Assembly: GCF_902506605.1 (NCBI RefSeq)
Contig: NZ_LR733979.1
Coordinates: 62,001-126,000, forward strand
DNA: 64,000 nucleotides
Origin: Sphingomonas sp. AX6
GTDB taxonomy: Bacteria; Pseudomonadota; Alphaproteobacteria; Sphingomonadales; Sphingomonadaceae
Direction of reading: 5' to 3'
Under the pieces are notes generated by a model. The model saw only the letters and a program-made list of their open reading frames with translations. It was not told the origin of the DNA and made no database searches. Both the position numbers and the translations under genes were made by a program. Below, piece after piece: positions 1-9,500 of this stretch. Each line of letters starts with the position of its first letter. Position 1 is the first letter of the stretch.

Positions 1-8
1 GCGGGAGC

Positions 9-36
9 GTTTCTCGACTTTGCTCGAAATAAACGG
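9..36. repeat. Half-copy of palindromic repeat family A
   Basis: This stretch matches the right arm of the family A palindrome (TTTCTCGACTTCGCTCGAAA type) seen complete at four other places in the window, with one base change (ctttgctcg). The left arm would lie before base 1, so the element is cut by the window edge. No gene is visible in bases 1-66. Confidence 0.7.
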
Positions 37-66
37 GGAAGGAGGGCGGTGGGTAAAGTCGCGGGG

Positions 67-1863
67 CTATGCGGCCTCGCTGAACTGGAGCGCCGCGAGC
101 CGGGCGTAGAGTCCGCCTGCTGCCGCCAGTTCGGCGTGCGTCCCGCTTTCGACGATGCGGCCTTCGTCCATGACGATGATGCGCTTTGCCGCGCGGACGG
201 TTGCCAGACGATGGGCGATGACCAGCGTGGTGCGATCGGTCATCAGCTTTTCGAGTGCGTCCTGCACCAGCCGTTCGCTTTCGGCATCGAGTGCGCTGGT
301 CGCCTCGTCGAGCAACAAGATGGGGCTGTCGCGCAACAAGGCGCGCGCGATGGCGATGCGCTGGCGCTGGCCGCCCGAGAGGCGCGCGCCGCCTTCTCCA
401 AGGAAAGTGTCGAGGCCGTCGGGCAACGCGCGCAGGAAATCGGCGGCGTTGGCAGCCTCCGCTGCGGCCCACAAATCATCGTCGCTCGCGTCCCAACGAC
501 CATAGCGCAAATTGTCGCGGGCGGAGGAGGCGAAGATCACGGTTTCCTGCGGCACCATCGCGATGCGCGCGCGGACTTCCGACGGATCGGCATCGGTCAG
601 CGGCACGCCATCGACCAGCAATTGCCCGCTTTCGGGATCGTAGAAACGCTGGACGAGCTGGAACAAGGTCGACTTGCCTGCGCCCGACGGACCGACCACG
701 GCAACGGTATCGCCTGCGCCGATCGACAGCGAGAAATCCTTGAGCGCGGAAACTTCGGGGCGCGTCGGATAGCGGAACGACACGTCGCGAAATTCGATGC
801 TACCGCGCGAGGTGGCGGGGAGGGCGACCGGGCTGGCAGGCGCCGCGATGTCGGGCTCTTGCGCCAACAGTTCGGCGAGCCGTCCGGCGGCCCCTGATGC
901 GCGCAGCAGGTCGCCATAGACTTCGGTCAGCGCGCCGAACGCGCCGGTGACGAGCCCGGCAGTGAACACGAACGCGGCAAGCGCACCGGCGGTCAGATTG
1001 CCCGAAGCGACGTCGCTGACCGCATCCCACAGGATCAGCGTGACCGCGCCGAACAACAGCCCGATCACCATCGCGGTCATCACCGCGCGGGTGGCGAAGC
1101 GCAATTTGGCGGTCTCGAACCCGCGATCGACTGCGTGCTTGAATCGGTCGCCTTCGCGGCGTTCCTGGCCGAAGGCTTGCACGATCTTCATCGCGCCCAG
1201 CGTTTCGCTGGCGATGGTGCCGATGTCCGCAATCCGGTCCTGGCTGTGACGCGAATATTTGCGAAGCCGCGCGCCCAGCATCATCATCGGCGTGACGATC
1301 AGCGGGATGCCGAGCAGCAGGAAGGCGGCGAGTTTGGGCGCGAGAATGAACAGATAGACGACTCCGCCGATGCCGATCAGCAGGTTGCGCAGCGCCACCG
1401 ATACGGTCGACCCGACGATCTGTTCGACCACCGCGGTGTCGGCGGTCAGCCGCGACGCGATTTCCGACGGACGGTTTTCCTCGAACCACTGGGGCGCGAG
1501 CCGCAACAGGTTGCGCTGCACCGCGACGCGCATGTCGGCGACGGTGCGCTCTCCCAGCCACGACACGAAATAGAAGCGTGCGGCAGTCGCAAGCGCCAGC
1601 ACGCCGACGACCATCAGCAATCGCCAGAAATACGGCCCGATCGCGCTCAAATCCGCGCCTTGCGCGAAGCCGTTATCGATCACTTGTTTGAAGGTGTAGG
1701 GGATGTAGAGCGTCGCCGTCGCCGCGCACAGCAGCGCGAGAATCGCGAGCGTCAAGTGACCCGGATAGCGCGAGGTATAGCCCCACACGATCATCAAATT
1801 GGACAGCTTGCGCTTTTCGGGCGCTGGAGCGGGCGGGCGCGGTTGCGGCGTGGGTTCGGCCAT
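67..1863 (-). CDS. MsbA-like ABC exporter, fused permease and ATPase
   Basis: A half-transporter of 598 residues that should homodimerise in the inner membrane and export a lipid or hydrophobic substrate using ATP. About six membrane segments fill residues 35-310. The C-terminal nucleotide-binding domain has Walker A (GPSGAGKS), the signature LSGGQRQ, Walker B (ILLLDEA) and the H-loop (IAHRL). Overall it resembles the alphaproteobacterial MsbA-related family; the substrate cannot be read from sequence. The ATG at 1863 begins a proline-rich cytosolic lead (MAEPTPQPRP); the frame stays open 30 codons further upstream but that part looks non-coding. It is transcribed divergently from the PHB depolymerase gene, and an inverted repeat lies just upstream of its start. 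Confidence 0.9.
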   Translation of the reverse strand: MAEPTPQPRPPAPAPEKRKLSNLMIVWGYTSRYPGHLTLAILALLCAATATLYIPYTFKQVIDNGFAQGADLSAIGPYFWRLLMVVGVLALATAARFYFVSWLGERTVADMRVAVQRNLLRLAPQWFEENRPSEIASRLTADTAVVEQIVGSTVSVALRNLLIGIGGVVYLFILAPKLAAFLLLGIPLIVTPMMMLGARLRKYSRHSQDRIADIGTIASETLGAMKIVQAFGQERREGDRFKHAVDRGFETAKLRFATRAVMTAMVIGLLFGAVTLILWDAVSDVASGNLTAGALAAFVFTAGLVTGAFGALTEVYGDLLRASGAAGRLAELLAQEPDIAAPASPVALPATSRGSIEFRDVSFRYPTRPEVSALKDFSLSIGAGDTVAVVGPSGAGKSTLFQLVQRFYDPESGQLLVDGVPLTDADPSEVRARIAMVPQETVIFASSARDNLRYGRWDASDDDLWAAAEAANAADFLRALPDGLDTFLGEGGARLSGGQRQRIAIARALLRDSPILLLDEATSALDAESERLVQDALEKLMTDRTTLVIAHRLATVRAAKRIIVMDEGRIVESGTHAELAAAGGLYARLAALQFSEAA

Positions 1864-1884
1864 GCGTGCGCGCCTAGCGCGTTC

Positions 1885-1911
1885 GGAAGCGAAACGGAAC
1901 CGTTCGCTTCC
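1885..1911. promoter_or_regulatory. Inverted repeat upstream of the ABC exporter
   Basis: The arms GGAAGCGAA (1885-1893) and TTCGCTTCC (1903-1911) are exact reverse complements. With a one-base bulge the pairing extends inward through ACGG/CCGT. It lies 22 bases upstream of the exporter start, in the divergent promoter region with phaZ. It could be an operator or a 5'-leader hairpin; no regulator gene is adjacent to decide which. Confidence 0.35.
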
Positions 1912-2019
1912 ACTCGCCGTTATCGAATTTATAGTATCGTTGCACCGCAGCACCGCGGCGCTATAACCCCCTGTCCGGTCGCCGACGCCGGGGGCTCATA
2001 AATGTCGGCGGAGATTTGA

Positions 2020-3252
2020 ATGCTGTACAACGCTTATGAAATGCAGCGCGGAATGCTGGCCGGTGCCAGCGCGTTCGCGAATTTCAGCGCCGGCCTGCTC
2101 AACAACCCCGCCAATCCCTTTGCCTATTTCGGCGGCGGTCCCGTGCTGGCGAGCGCGCTCGAAGTGTTCGCCCATGCTTCTGCCCCGCGCGGCAAGCCCG
2201 CATTCGGGCTGGATGAGACCAAGGTCGATGGCAAGACCGTCGCGGTGCGCGAGGAGATCGTGCTGCAAAAGCCGTTCGGCCAGTTGAAGCACTTCGTCCG
2301 CGAAGGCGTGGATGGCGGACCGAAGCTCCTGATCGTCGCGCCCATGTCGGGCCATTTCGCCACGTTGCTGCGCGGTACGGTCGAACGGATGTTGCCGACC
2401 TGCGATGTGTACATCACCGACTGGCGTGATGCGAAGCTGGTGCCGATGTCCGAAGGGACGTTCGATCTCGACGATTATATCGATTATGTGATTGAGTTCC
2501 TGGCGCATATCGGCGCCGAGGGCGATCCGCGCGGGCATATGCTCGCGGTGTGTCAGCCATCGGTGCCCTGTTATGCCGCCGTTGCATTGATGGGCGCGGA
2601 CAAGCATCCCAATCGGCCCAAGACGCTGACAATGATGGGCGGGCCGATCGACACGCGCGAAGCACCGACTGCGGTCAACACGCTGGCGACCGATCGTCCG
2701 CATAGCTGGTTCGAACAGAATGTCGTCGCGACCGTACCGATGACCTATCCGGGCGCGGGTCGCCGGGTCTATCCGGGGTTCCTGCAGCTCGCCGGATTCA
2801 TGACGATGAACCTGGGCAGCCACATGGTCAGCCATTGGGAAATGTTCCGCCATCTGGTCGATGGCGACGGCGAAAGCGCCGACGCGACCAAGGAATTCTA
2901 CGACGAATATCGCAGCGTGTGCGACATGGACGCGGCATTCTACCTCCAGACCGTCGACCTGGTGTTTCAGACGCATGCGCTGCCCAAAGGCACGATGACG
3001 CATCGCGGCCGGCTGGTCGATCTGGGCGCGAACACGGATACCGCATTGCTGGCGGTCGAAGGCGAGCGCGACGATATTTCGGGGCTCGGCCAGACCAAGG
3101 CGGCACTGACCCTGGCGACCGGGCTTCCCGACAAGGCCAAGCACTATCACATGGCCGAAAGCGTCGGCCATTACGGCATCTTCAACGGCTCGAAATGGCG
3201 GACCAAGATCGCGCCGGTGCTTGAGAAGTGGATCGAGACGCACGGGGGGTAA
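2020..3252 (+). CDS. phaZ: Intracellular polyhydroxybutyrate depolymerase
   Basis: A protein of 410 residues matching the intracellular PHB depolymerase family, which degrades storage polyhydroxyalkanoate granules to 3-hydroxybutyrate oligomers. The alpha/beta-hydrolase nucleophile elbow reads CQPSVP near residue 184, so the nucleophile is cysteine in place of the usual lipase-box serine, as known for PhaZ1-type enzymes. The family features DWRDAKLVP, a later Asp-containing segment (LLAVEGERDDISG) and a C-terminal GHYGIFNGSKWR with the catalytic-type His are present. There is no signal peptide, consistent with a cytosolic granule enzyme. Start ATG 2020 follows a GGAG about six bases upstream. 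The gene is monocistronic and divergent from the ABC exporter. The thiolase at 4.7-5.9 kb may feed the same metabolite pool (inference). Confidence 0.93.
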   Translation: MLYNAYEMQRGMLAGASAFANFSAGLLNNPANPFAYFGGGPVLASALEVFAHASAPRGKPAFGLDETKVDGKTVAVREEIVLQKPFGQLKHFVREGVDGGPKLLIVAPMSGHFATLLRGTVERMLPTCDVYITDWRDAKLVPMSEGTFDLDDYIDYVIEFLAHIGAEGDPRGHMLAVCQPSVPCYAAVALMGADKHPNRPKTLTMMGGPIDTREAPTAVNTLATDRPHSWFEQNVVATVPMTYPGAGRRVYPGFLQLAGFMTMNLGSHMVSHWEMFRHLVDGDGESADATKEFYDEYRSVCDMDAAFYLQTVDLVFQTHALPKGTMTHRGRLVDLGANTDTALLAVEGERDDISGLGQTKAALTLATGLPDKAKHYHMAESVGHYGIFNGSKWRTKIAPVLEKWIETHGG

Positions 3253-3275
3253 GGGGGCTTTTCCCCTTCTTTTCC

Positions 3276-3381
3276 GTCACCCCGGACTTGTTCCGGGGTC
3301 CACTAAGCCGCTTGCAATACGTTCATTATTTCGCGTCCTGTGATCGCCGTCCGGTGGACCCCAGAACAAGTCCGGGGTGAC
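3276..3381. repeat. Palindromic repeat family C, copy 1
   Basis: Inverted arms GTCACCCCGGACTTGTTCCG... (3276-3303) and its near-perfect reverse complement (3354-3381) flank about 50 bases. It sits between the convergent phaZ and DUF1232 genes and could form a long hairpin acting as a bidirectional transcript end. A second copy is at 42599-42703. Confidence 0.8.
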
Positions 3382-3405
3382 GTTGGAGATGCGGCCAAGT
3401 TCCGG

Positions 3406-3777
3406 TCAATCCCACCACATTCGGGCGATCGACCACAGGAACCAACCGCTCGCGATCCAGACTCCGATCACCAGCAACGCGCCGACAATCGACTTCGGCC
3501 GCTGGCTAGCGCGTTCGGCGACCGCGCGATGTTCGGCCATCTGCGTCGGCGCAACCAGCCGCTCGAACAGCCACACGCCCGCCGGGATCAGCACTGCCTC
3601 GTCGAGCAGGCCGAGAAACGGAATGAAATCGGGGATCAGGTCGATCGGTGACAGCGCATAGGCGGCGATCAGCAACCCGACCAGCTTCGCGCGCATTGGC
3701 GTGCGTGGGTCGCGAGAGGCGAGCCACACCGCATGTGCCTCAACCCGGATTCGGTGAACTAGACTCGGTCCCGCCAT
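3406..3777 (-). CDS. DUF1232 (YkvA-like) small membrane protein
   Basis: A protein of 123 residues. The central hydrophobic segment contains the family hallmark ALSPIDLIPDFIP (about residues 41-53), then LGLLDEAVLIPAGVWLF, and a second C-terminal membrane helix (VGALLVIGVWIASGWFLW). DUF1232 proteins have no established function. The gene is convergent with phaZ and lies about 50 bases downstream of the PPOX-fold gene on the same strand, so the two may be co-transcribed. The ATG start at 3777 lacks a strong Shine-Dalgarno sequence. Confidence 0.8.
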   Translation of the reverse strand: MAGPSLVHRIRVEAHAVWLASRDPRTPMRAKLVGLLIAAYALSPIDLIPDFIPFLGLLDEAVLIPAGVWLFERLVAPTQMAEHRAVAERASQRPKSIVGALLVIGVWIASGWFLWSIARMWWD

Positions 3778-3824
3778 ACGTTAGCCTTGCGGGTGCAAAG
3801 CGGGACCGGTCAAGCAGCGTCGCC

Positions 3825-4313
3825 TTACAAAGCGACTTCGGTGTGGCGTCCGGCCTCGTCGGGCTTGATCTTCATGCCGGTCATCATCTTGAACAGGCCG
3901 GTCAGCGACTGGTCGCCTTCCCAGATTTCGGCGTCCGACAGGTCGAAACGCATCATTTTCAGATTGGGATCGTTCCGACCACCCTCGAACCATGCCTCGG
4001 TCTGGTTGGACCAATATTTGTCGATGATCGCCGGGTCGGTTTCCTCGGTCAGGGTGCCGCGAATACAGGCAAACACCTTGTGATCCTTGGACACATATTG
4101 CGCCATTGCTGGACCACCCGGCGCGATGCGATTGTCCTTGCGCGTGTAGAACCAGAATTCGCTGTCCGCATCCTCGTCCAGCTGCGCGGTCATCGGCTCG
4201 CTATGCTCGTTCGCGTTCGTCAGGCCGATCATCAGGAAGGGGCTGTCCGCCATCTTCTTCCACATCCGCTTGCGAACTTCGATCGGATCTTCGTGCGATT
4301 GCTGGTCGGTCAT
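3825..4313 (-). CDS. Pyridoxamine 5'-phosphate oxidase-fold general stress-type protein
   Basis: A protein of 162 residues resembling the general stress protein 26-like branch of the PNPOx flavin split-barrel family. Members bind FMN or related cofactors and usually act as oxidoreductases of unknown substrate. Recognisable parts are the N-terminal helix (VRKRMWKKMADSPF), the barrel strands SEFWFYTRKDNRIA, and the region around AWFEGGRNDPNL. ATG 4313 was chosen because AAGGAG lies seven bases upstream. The frame stays open further upstream but that part has no family resemblance. It is followed on the same strand by the DUF1232 gene. Confidence 0.8.
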   Translation of the reverse strand: MTDQQSHEDPIEVRKRMWKKMADSPFLMIGLTNANEHSEPMTAQLDEDADSEFWFYTRKDNRIAPGGPAMAQYVSKDHKVFACIRGTLTEETDPAIIDKYWSNQTEAWFEGGRNDPNLKMMRFDLSDAEIWEGDQSLTGLFKMMTGMKIKPDEAGRHTEVAL

Positions 4314-4454
4314 CGGGTTTCTCCTTACGGTTCGGCCAGACAACAAACGAGGATGAGGGAGGCTCCCGAACTTTTCTGCTCGACGCATTTCGACAGCATT
4401 TTGCTACGCCGGTCAGGACGGCAATTCCGCCGTCGAATCTGAGAGGAGAAGGCA

Positions 4455-4547
4455 ATGAGCTTTGCCGAGTTGTGCCTGTTCCTCGGAATGCTGTTTGCTT
4501 TCGGCACCTTCGTTTTGAAGGTGATCGAAGTGGCGCGGTCCGAGTAG
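4455..4547 (+). CDS. Possible 30-residue hydrophobic peptide, toxin-like
   Basis: ATG 4455 follows a strong Shine-Dalgarno sequence (GAGGAGAAGG) and encodes MSFAELCLFLGMLFAFGTFV continuing LKVIEVARSE, then TAG. It is one membrane helix with a short charged tail. The composition and the FGTFVLKVIE stretch recall short holin-like type I toxins, but this comparison is from memory and the peptide could simply be a small membrane protein. It is isolated between convergent-facing neighbours and followed by two GC-rich hairpins. The bases ATGAGCTTTGC recur at 4653 after a second weak ribosome-binding site, but without a matching peptide. Confidence 0.42.
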   Translation: MSFAELCLFLGMLFAFGTFVLKVIEVARSE

Positions 4548-4597
4548 GGCACACGGGAGGGGGTGGGCCTGCCAGTCTGCCCCCGAACGCCGCTCAA

Positions 4598-4636
4598 GAG
4601 ATTTGAGCCCCGGTCGCTGCCACGACCGGGGCTCGA
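4598..4636. terminator. Long GC-rich hairpin
   Basis: The segment GAGATTTGAGCCCCGGTCG pairs with CGACCGGGGCTCGATCTC around a six-base loop, broken only by a TT/C internal mismatch. It lies about 50 bases past the small hydrophobic ORF and 70 bases beyond the thiolase stop on the other strand. It has no T-run on either strand, so it may be a processed or antisense-RNA structure and not a classical intrinsic terminator. Confidence 0.45.
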
Positions 4637-4708
4637 TCTCAAAGGACTGGCCGATGAGCTTTGCAGCTATTCACATAGCGCAAAGCGATGAATTTTTCAA
4701 TCAGGTCG

Positions 4709-5890
4709 TCAAAGAACCTCGAACAGTCCCGCTGCACCCATGCCTCCGCCGACGCACATCGTCACGACCACATATTTCGCGCCGCGGCGCTTGCCTTCGA
4801 TCAGGGCGTGGCCGGTCATTCGCGCGCCGCTCATGCCGTAGGGATGGCCGATCGAGATCGCGCCGCCGTTGACGTTGAGCAGTTCGTCGGGGATGCCGAG
4901 CTTATCCTGGCAATAGAGCACCTGGACCGCAAACGCCTCGTTCAGCTCCCACAGGCCGATATCGTCCATCTTCAGGTTGAAGCGTTCGAGGAGCTTGGGG
5001 ATCGCGAAGACCGGGCCGATGCCCATCTCGTCGGGCTTGGTGCCCGCCACCGCCATGCCGACATAGCGGCCCAGCGGTTGAAGTCCGCGCTTCTCGGCCA
5101 GCTTTTCTTCCATCAGCACCGCCGATGACGATCCGTCGGATAGCTGGCTGGCATTGCCCGCGGTGATCGTGCCCTGATCGCCGATTACAGCCTTGAGCGA
5201 CTTGAGCCCTTCCAGCGTCGTGTCGGCGCGGTTGCCTTCGTCCTTCGTCAGCGTGACCTCCTTGGTGGTCACTTCCTTGGTCTCCTTGTTCACGACGTTC
5301 ATCGTCGCGGTGACGGGGACGATTTCGTCGTCGAACTTGCCCGCTTCCTGCGCGGCGGCGGTGCGCTGTTGCGAGCGCAGGCCATATTCGTCCATCCGGT
5401 CGCGGCTGATGCCATAACGCTGGCCGACGATTTCGGCGGTCTGGAGCATCGGCATGTAGATGTCGCCGTGCATCGCGAGCAGTTCGGGATCGGCGGCGAC
5501 GCGCATCTGCGGTGTCTGGACCATCGAGATCGAGTCGACCCCGCCACCGATCGTCACGTCCATATTGTCGGTGATGATCTGTTTGGCGGCAGTCGCGATC
5601 GCCATCAGGCCAGAGGCGCACTGGCGGTCGACCGACATGCCCGAGACCGAGATGGGCAGCCCTGCACGCAACAGCGCCTGACGCGCGATGTTCCCGGCCT
5701 GATGCCCCTGTTGAAGGGCAGCGCCGAACACGACGTCGTCGACCTCGGCACCGTCGATCTTGGCGCGTTCTACCGCGGCCTTGATCGAGTGCGCCGCGAG
5801 CGTCTGCGACGGCAAATTGTTGAACGCACCGCGATAGGCGCGGCCAATGGGCGTGCGGGCGGTGGAGACGATGACGGCGGAGCGGGTCAT
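4709..5890 (-). CDS. Acetyl-CoA acyltransferase (thiolase)
   Basis: A thiolase of 393 residues, the normal family length. It either cleaves 3-ketoacyl-CoA in beta-oxidation or condenses acetyl-CoA. The nucleophilic Cys91 is in RQCASG, NEAFAVQ supplies the substrate loop, the general His is in [16 protein letters not shown], and the second catalytic Cys is in [10 protein letters not shown]. The unusual flexible-loop motif SSAVLMEEK is normal for FadA-like members. A MaoC hydratase lies directly upstream on the same strand, about 95 bases away across a repeat, which suggests fatty-acid or PHB-related metabolism. Whether it is biosynthetic or degradative cannot be fixed from sequence. Confidence 0.92.
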   Translation of the reverse strand: MTRSAVIVSTARTPIGRAYRGAFNNLPSQTLAAHSIKAAVERAKIDGAEVDDVVFGAALQQGHQAGNIARQALLRAGLPISVSGMSVDRQCASGLMAIATAAKQIITDNMDVTIGGGVDSISMVQTPQMRVAADPELLAMHGDIYMPMLQTAEIVGQRYGISRDRMDEYGLRSQQRTAAAQEAGKFDDEIVPVTATMNVVNKETKEVTTKEVTLTKDEGNRADTTLEGLKSLKAVIGDQGTITAGNASQLSDGSSSAVLMEEKLAEKRGLQPLGRYVGMAVAGTKPDEMGIGPVFAIPKLLERFNLKMDDIGLWELNEAFAVQVLYCQDKLGIPDELLNVNGGAISIGHPYGMSGARMTGHALIEGKRRGAKYVVVTMCVGGGMGAAGLFEVL

Positions 5891-5913
5891 GGGTGGTTCC
5901 TTTTTGTCTAGGT

Positions 5914-5976
5914 CGTCACTCCAGCGAAAGCTGGAGTCTCAAGCCGCATGAGATCCCAGCTTTCGCTGGGATGACG
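5914..5976. repeat. Palindromic repeat family D, copy 1
   Basis: An inverted repeat built from CGTCACTCCAGCGAAAGCTG and CAGCTTTCGCTGGGATGACG with a short spacer (AGTCTCAAGCCGCATGAGAT). It fills the gap between the MaoC and thiolase genes. Other copies lie at 33873-33948 and 37212-37284. Confidence 0.8.
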
Positions 5977-5985
5977 GTTACTGGC

Positions 5986-6462
5986 TCAAACGAAAATCTG
6001 GCTCATCCATTCGGCGATCATCGCGGGCTTTTCCTGGCCTTCGATCTCGACGGTGAATTCGTTGGTCTGTTGCCACTGGCCGGGCCGTTTCTCGACCAGC
6101 TCGAGCAGCTTGAAGCGGCCGCGCACGCGCGATCCCGATCGGACGGGCGTCAGGAAGCGGACCTTGTTACCGCCATAATTGACCCCCATCTTGATGCCAT
6201 CGATTTGAGGTTGTTCGGTTTTCTGCGACAGCAGCGGCATCAGCGACAACGTCAGAAAGCCATGCGCGATGGTGCCGCCGAACGGCGTCATCGCCGCCTT
6301 GGCCGGATCGACATGGATGAACTGGTGGTCACCGGTCGCATCGGCAAATTTGTCGATCATATCCTGGGTCACTTCGACCCAGTCGGAAACGCGCTCCTCG
6401 CCCGTGCGTTCGGCATATTCCTGGATGGTGATCGATTGCACCGGCTTTCCCTCCACGACCAT
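5986..6462 (-). CDS. MaoC-family hotdog dehydratase
   Basis: A protein of 158 residues with the hotdog hydratase motif FADATGDHQFIHVDPAKA, in which the Asp and His are the catalytic pair of R-specific enoyl-CoA hydratases, followed by TPFGGTIAHGFLTLSL. Members hydrate enoyl-CoA to (R)-3-hydroxyacyl-CoA, which could link to PHB or fatty-acid metabolism alongside the thiolase downstream. ATG 6462 is preferred; an in-frame TTG at 6483 is an alternative, and neither has a strong ribosome-binding site. It is divergent from putA with only about 30-80 bases between the starts. Confidence 0.85.
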   Translation of the reverse strand: MVVEGKPVQSITIQEYAERTGEERVSDWVEVTQDMIDKFADATGDHQFIHVDPAKAAMTPFGGTIAHGFLTLSLMPLLSQKTEQPQIDGIKMGVNYGGNKVRFLTPVRSGSRVRGRFKLLELVEKRPGQWQQTNEFTVEIEGQEKPAMIAEWMSQIFV

Positions 6463-6540
6463 TTCAGCGCATAGCGCGCTCAATCTCTAGGCGTGCAAGC
6501 GCCGATTTCGCAACCCCGACCAACCGAGAATTGGAAAAAC

Positions 6541-9500
6541 ATGCAGGACGTAGCGTCGATCGCCCCGATTAGTTTGAATGCAGCGCGTCGGGCGGCCGAA
6601 CCCGATGTTCTAAAACCACTATTGGCGCATGCGGCGCTGACAAGTGATTCGCGCCAAAGGGTGGTCGGAATCGCATCCGGCTTGATCGCGGACCTTCGTG
6701 CAGCGCAGAATTCGGGCTGGGTAAATCAGTTCCTGCAGGAATATCGGCTGAATTCGTCCGAAGGTATCGCGCTGCTGACGCTGGCCGAAGCGTTTTTGCG
6801 TGTGCCCGACCCCGAAACCGCCGACATGCTGATTTCGGACAAGCTTGGCGAGGCCAATTGGCGTGCGCACACCGGCAAATCGAGTTCGTCGATGGTCAAT
6901 TCGGCGACCTGGGGGCTGGTCGTCGGGCGCGCTTTGGTCGGTGAAGGGTCGGCGGGGCCTCTACGCCGCCTGATCGCGCGTGCGGGCGAACCGTTCGTGC
7001 GCCAGGCGGTCGGCGCGGCAATGCGGATGATGGGCGAAGTGTTCGTGATGGGCCGCACCATCGACGAAGCGATGAAGCGCATGAAAAAGCCAGAAAATCG
7101 CGGCTTTACCGCCAGTTTCGACATGCTGGGCGAAGCCGCGCGGACGCAGGCGGATGCCGAGCGCTACTTTCGCGCTTATTCCGACGCGATCCGCCGGGTC
7201 GGGCGGTCGCCGGATTCGGGGCATTCGATTTCGGTCAAGCTGTCGGCGCTCCACGCCCGTTACGAAGTCGCACAATGGGACTGGTGCGTGCCCGAATTGA
7301 CCGACCTGCTGGCGCAGCTGGCGTCCGAGGCGGCGGCGCAGAACATCTCTCTGACGGTCGATGCCGAAGAGGATGATCGGCTGGAAATGAGTCTGGCGAT
7401 CATCGGCGATGTCGCGCGGCGGCCTGAATTAAAGGGCTGGAACGGCATGGGCATGGTGATTCAGGCGTATAACAAGCGCGGGCGTGCCGTCGTGCAATGG
7501 GCCGACGAACTCGACCGCCCGATGAATGTGCGGCTGGTCAAGGGTGCCTATTGGGATACCGAGATCAAGCGTACCCAGGTCGAGGGACTGAGCGATTATC
7601 CGCTGTTCACGCGCAAGGCGGCGACCGACGTGTCGTATCTTGCATGCGCGCGCGACATGTTGGCGGCCAAAAATATCAGCCCGGCCTTTGCCAGCCACAA
7701 TGCCCTGACCGTCGCCACCATCCTGGAATGGGCGGGCGATTCGCGGGATTTCGAATTTCAGCGGCTGCACGGCATGGGCGAAGGGCTGTACGAGCGGCTG
7801 GTCCGCGAAGAAGGCTATCGCTGTCGCATCTATGCGCCCGTCGGTGGGCACCGCGACCTGCTCGCCTATCTGGTCCGTAGGTTGCTGGAAAATGGCGCGA
7901 ACACCAGTTTCGTCCACCAGCTTGCCGATGAAGACCTATCGGACGAGGAATTGCTCGCCGACCCGGCCGAAAAAATCGCCGAAGTCGGCGGGACGCCGCA
8001 TCCGTCGATCCCGCTGCCGGTCGATATCTTCGGCCAATGGCGCAACAGCGCGGGCATCGACCTGACCGATCGCCAGACGCTGGCCGATACGCGTGCGGCA
8101 ATCGATGCGGTGGCGGTCGGCAATCGTGGCACCGACGCGGTCCATGCCGATCCCGATCACGCAAGCGGCGCGGGCAAGCGCGCGATCGAGGCGTGGAACA
8201 CCAGCGACAGCAGCGTCCACGACGCCGTCACCCGCGCTCAGGCCGCCTATCCGGCATGGGACGCCATCGGGGTTGAGGCGCGCGCGCGCATTCTAGAACG
8301 CTATGCCGACCTGATCGAGGAACATCGGATCGAATTGATGGCGATCTGCGTCAAGGAAGCGTTCAAGTCGATCCCCGATGCGCTCGGCGAAATCCGCGAG
8401 GCTGCCGATTTCTGCCGCTATTATGCGATGCAGGCACGGCGGGTGATGACGCCGCATATCCTGCCCGGACCAACGGGCGAGCGCAACGAATTGCGGCTGG
8501 AGGGGCGGGGCACCTGGGCCACCATCGCGCCGTGGAATTTCCCGTTTGCGATCTTCACCGGCCAGAATGCGGCGGCTTTGGTCACTGGCAACACCGTCGT
8601 CGCCAAGCCTGCGCCGCAAACGCCGCTGGTCGCCAAACGATCGGTCGAACTGGCGCATGAAGCGGGCGTGCCCGAAGACGCGTTGATCCTGGTGACGGGT
8701 GCCGCCGAAGTCGGTGCGGAGTTGACCAGCGACCTGCGGATCGCGGGTGTCGTCTTTACCGGATCGACTGCGACCGCCAAGCGGATCGCATCGTCGCTGC
8801 TGGTCGACGAGGACCGCGCGATCATTCCGCTGATCGCGGAGACCGGCGGCGTTAACGCGATGATCGTCGATTCGACCGCCTTGCCCGAACAGGTGGTGGC
8901 CGACGTGCTGACCAGCGCATTCCGGACGGCGGGGCAGCGATGTTCGGCGCTGCGCCTGCTGATCCTGCAAGAAGAAGTCGCCGACCAGATGATCGAAATG
9001 ATCTCTGGCGCGATGGACTTGCTGACGCTGGGCGATCCCGGCGATCCGTCCACCGATGTCGGGCCGGTGATCGACCGCGATGCGTATGAGCGATTGATGA
9101 GCTATCGCGAGACCGCACGACCGCGCTGGATCAAGACGGTCGATGCACCCGACGAAGGTCTGTTCGTGCCGCCGACGATGATCGGGCTGGACGCGATCGA
9201 GGATCTGAACCGCGAATGGTTCGGCCCCGTGCTGCATGTCGCTACCTGGAAAGCGGGCACGCTGGCGGAGACGATCGAGCGGGTGAACGCCAAACGGTTC
9301 GGACTGACGATGGGGCTGCACAGCCGCATCGCGCGTTCGGCCGAACTGGCCGAACGCTGTGCGCGGGTCGGTAATCTCTATATCAACCGGTCGATGATCG
9401 GCGCGGTGGTCGGCAGCCAGCCGTTCGGCGGCGAAGGACTGTCGGGCACCGGCCCCAAAGCAGGCGGGCCGAATTACCTCCCGCGTTTCTGTGGCGAGCG

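Noticed and set aside
4603-4872. A second ATGAGCTTTGC-started frame near the candidate toxin
   Set aside because: The repeated bases are too short to mean duplication, and most of the frame is antisense to the thiolase end.
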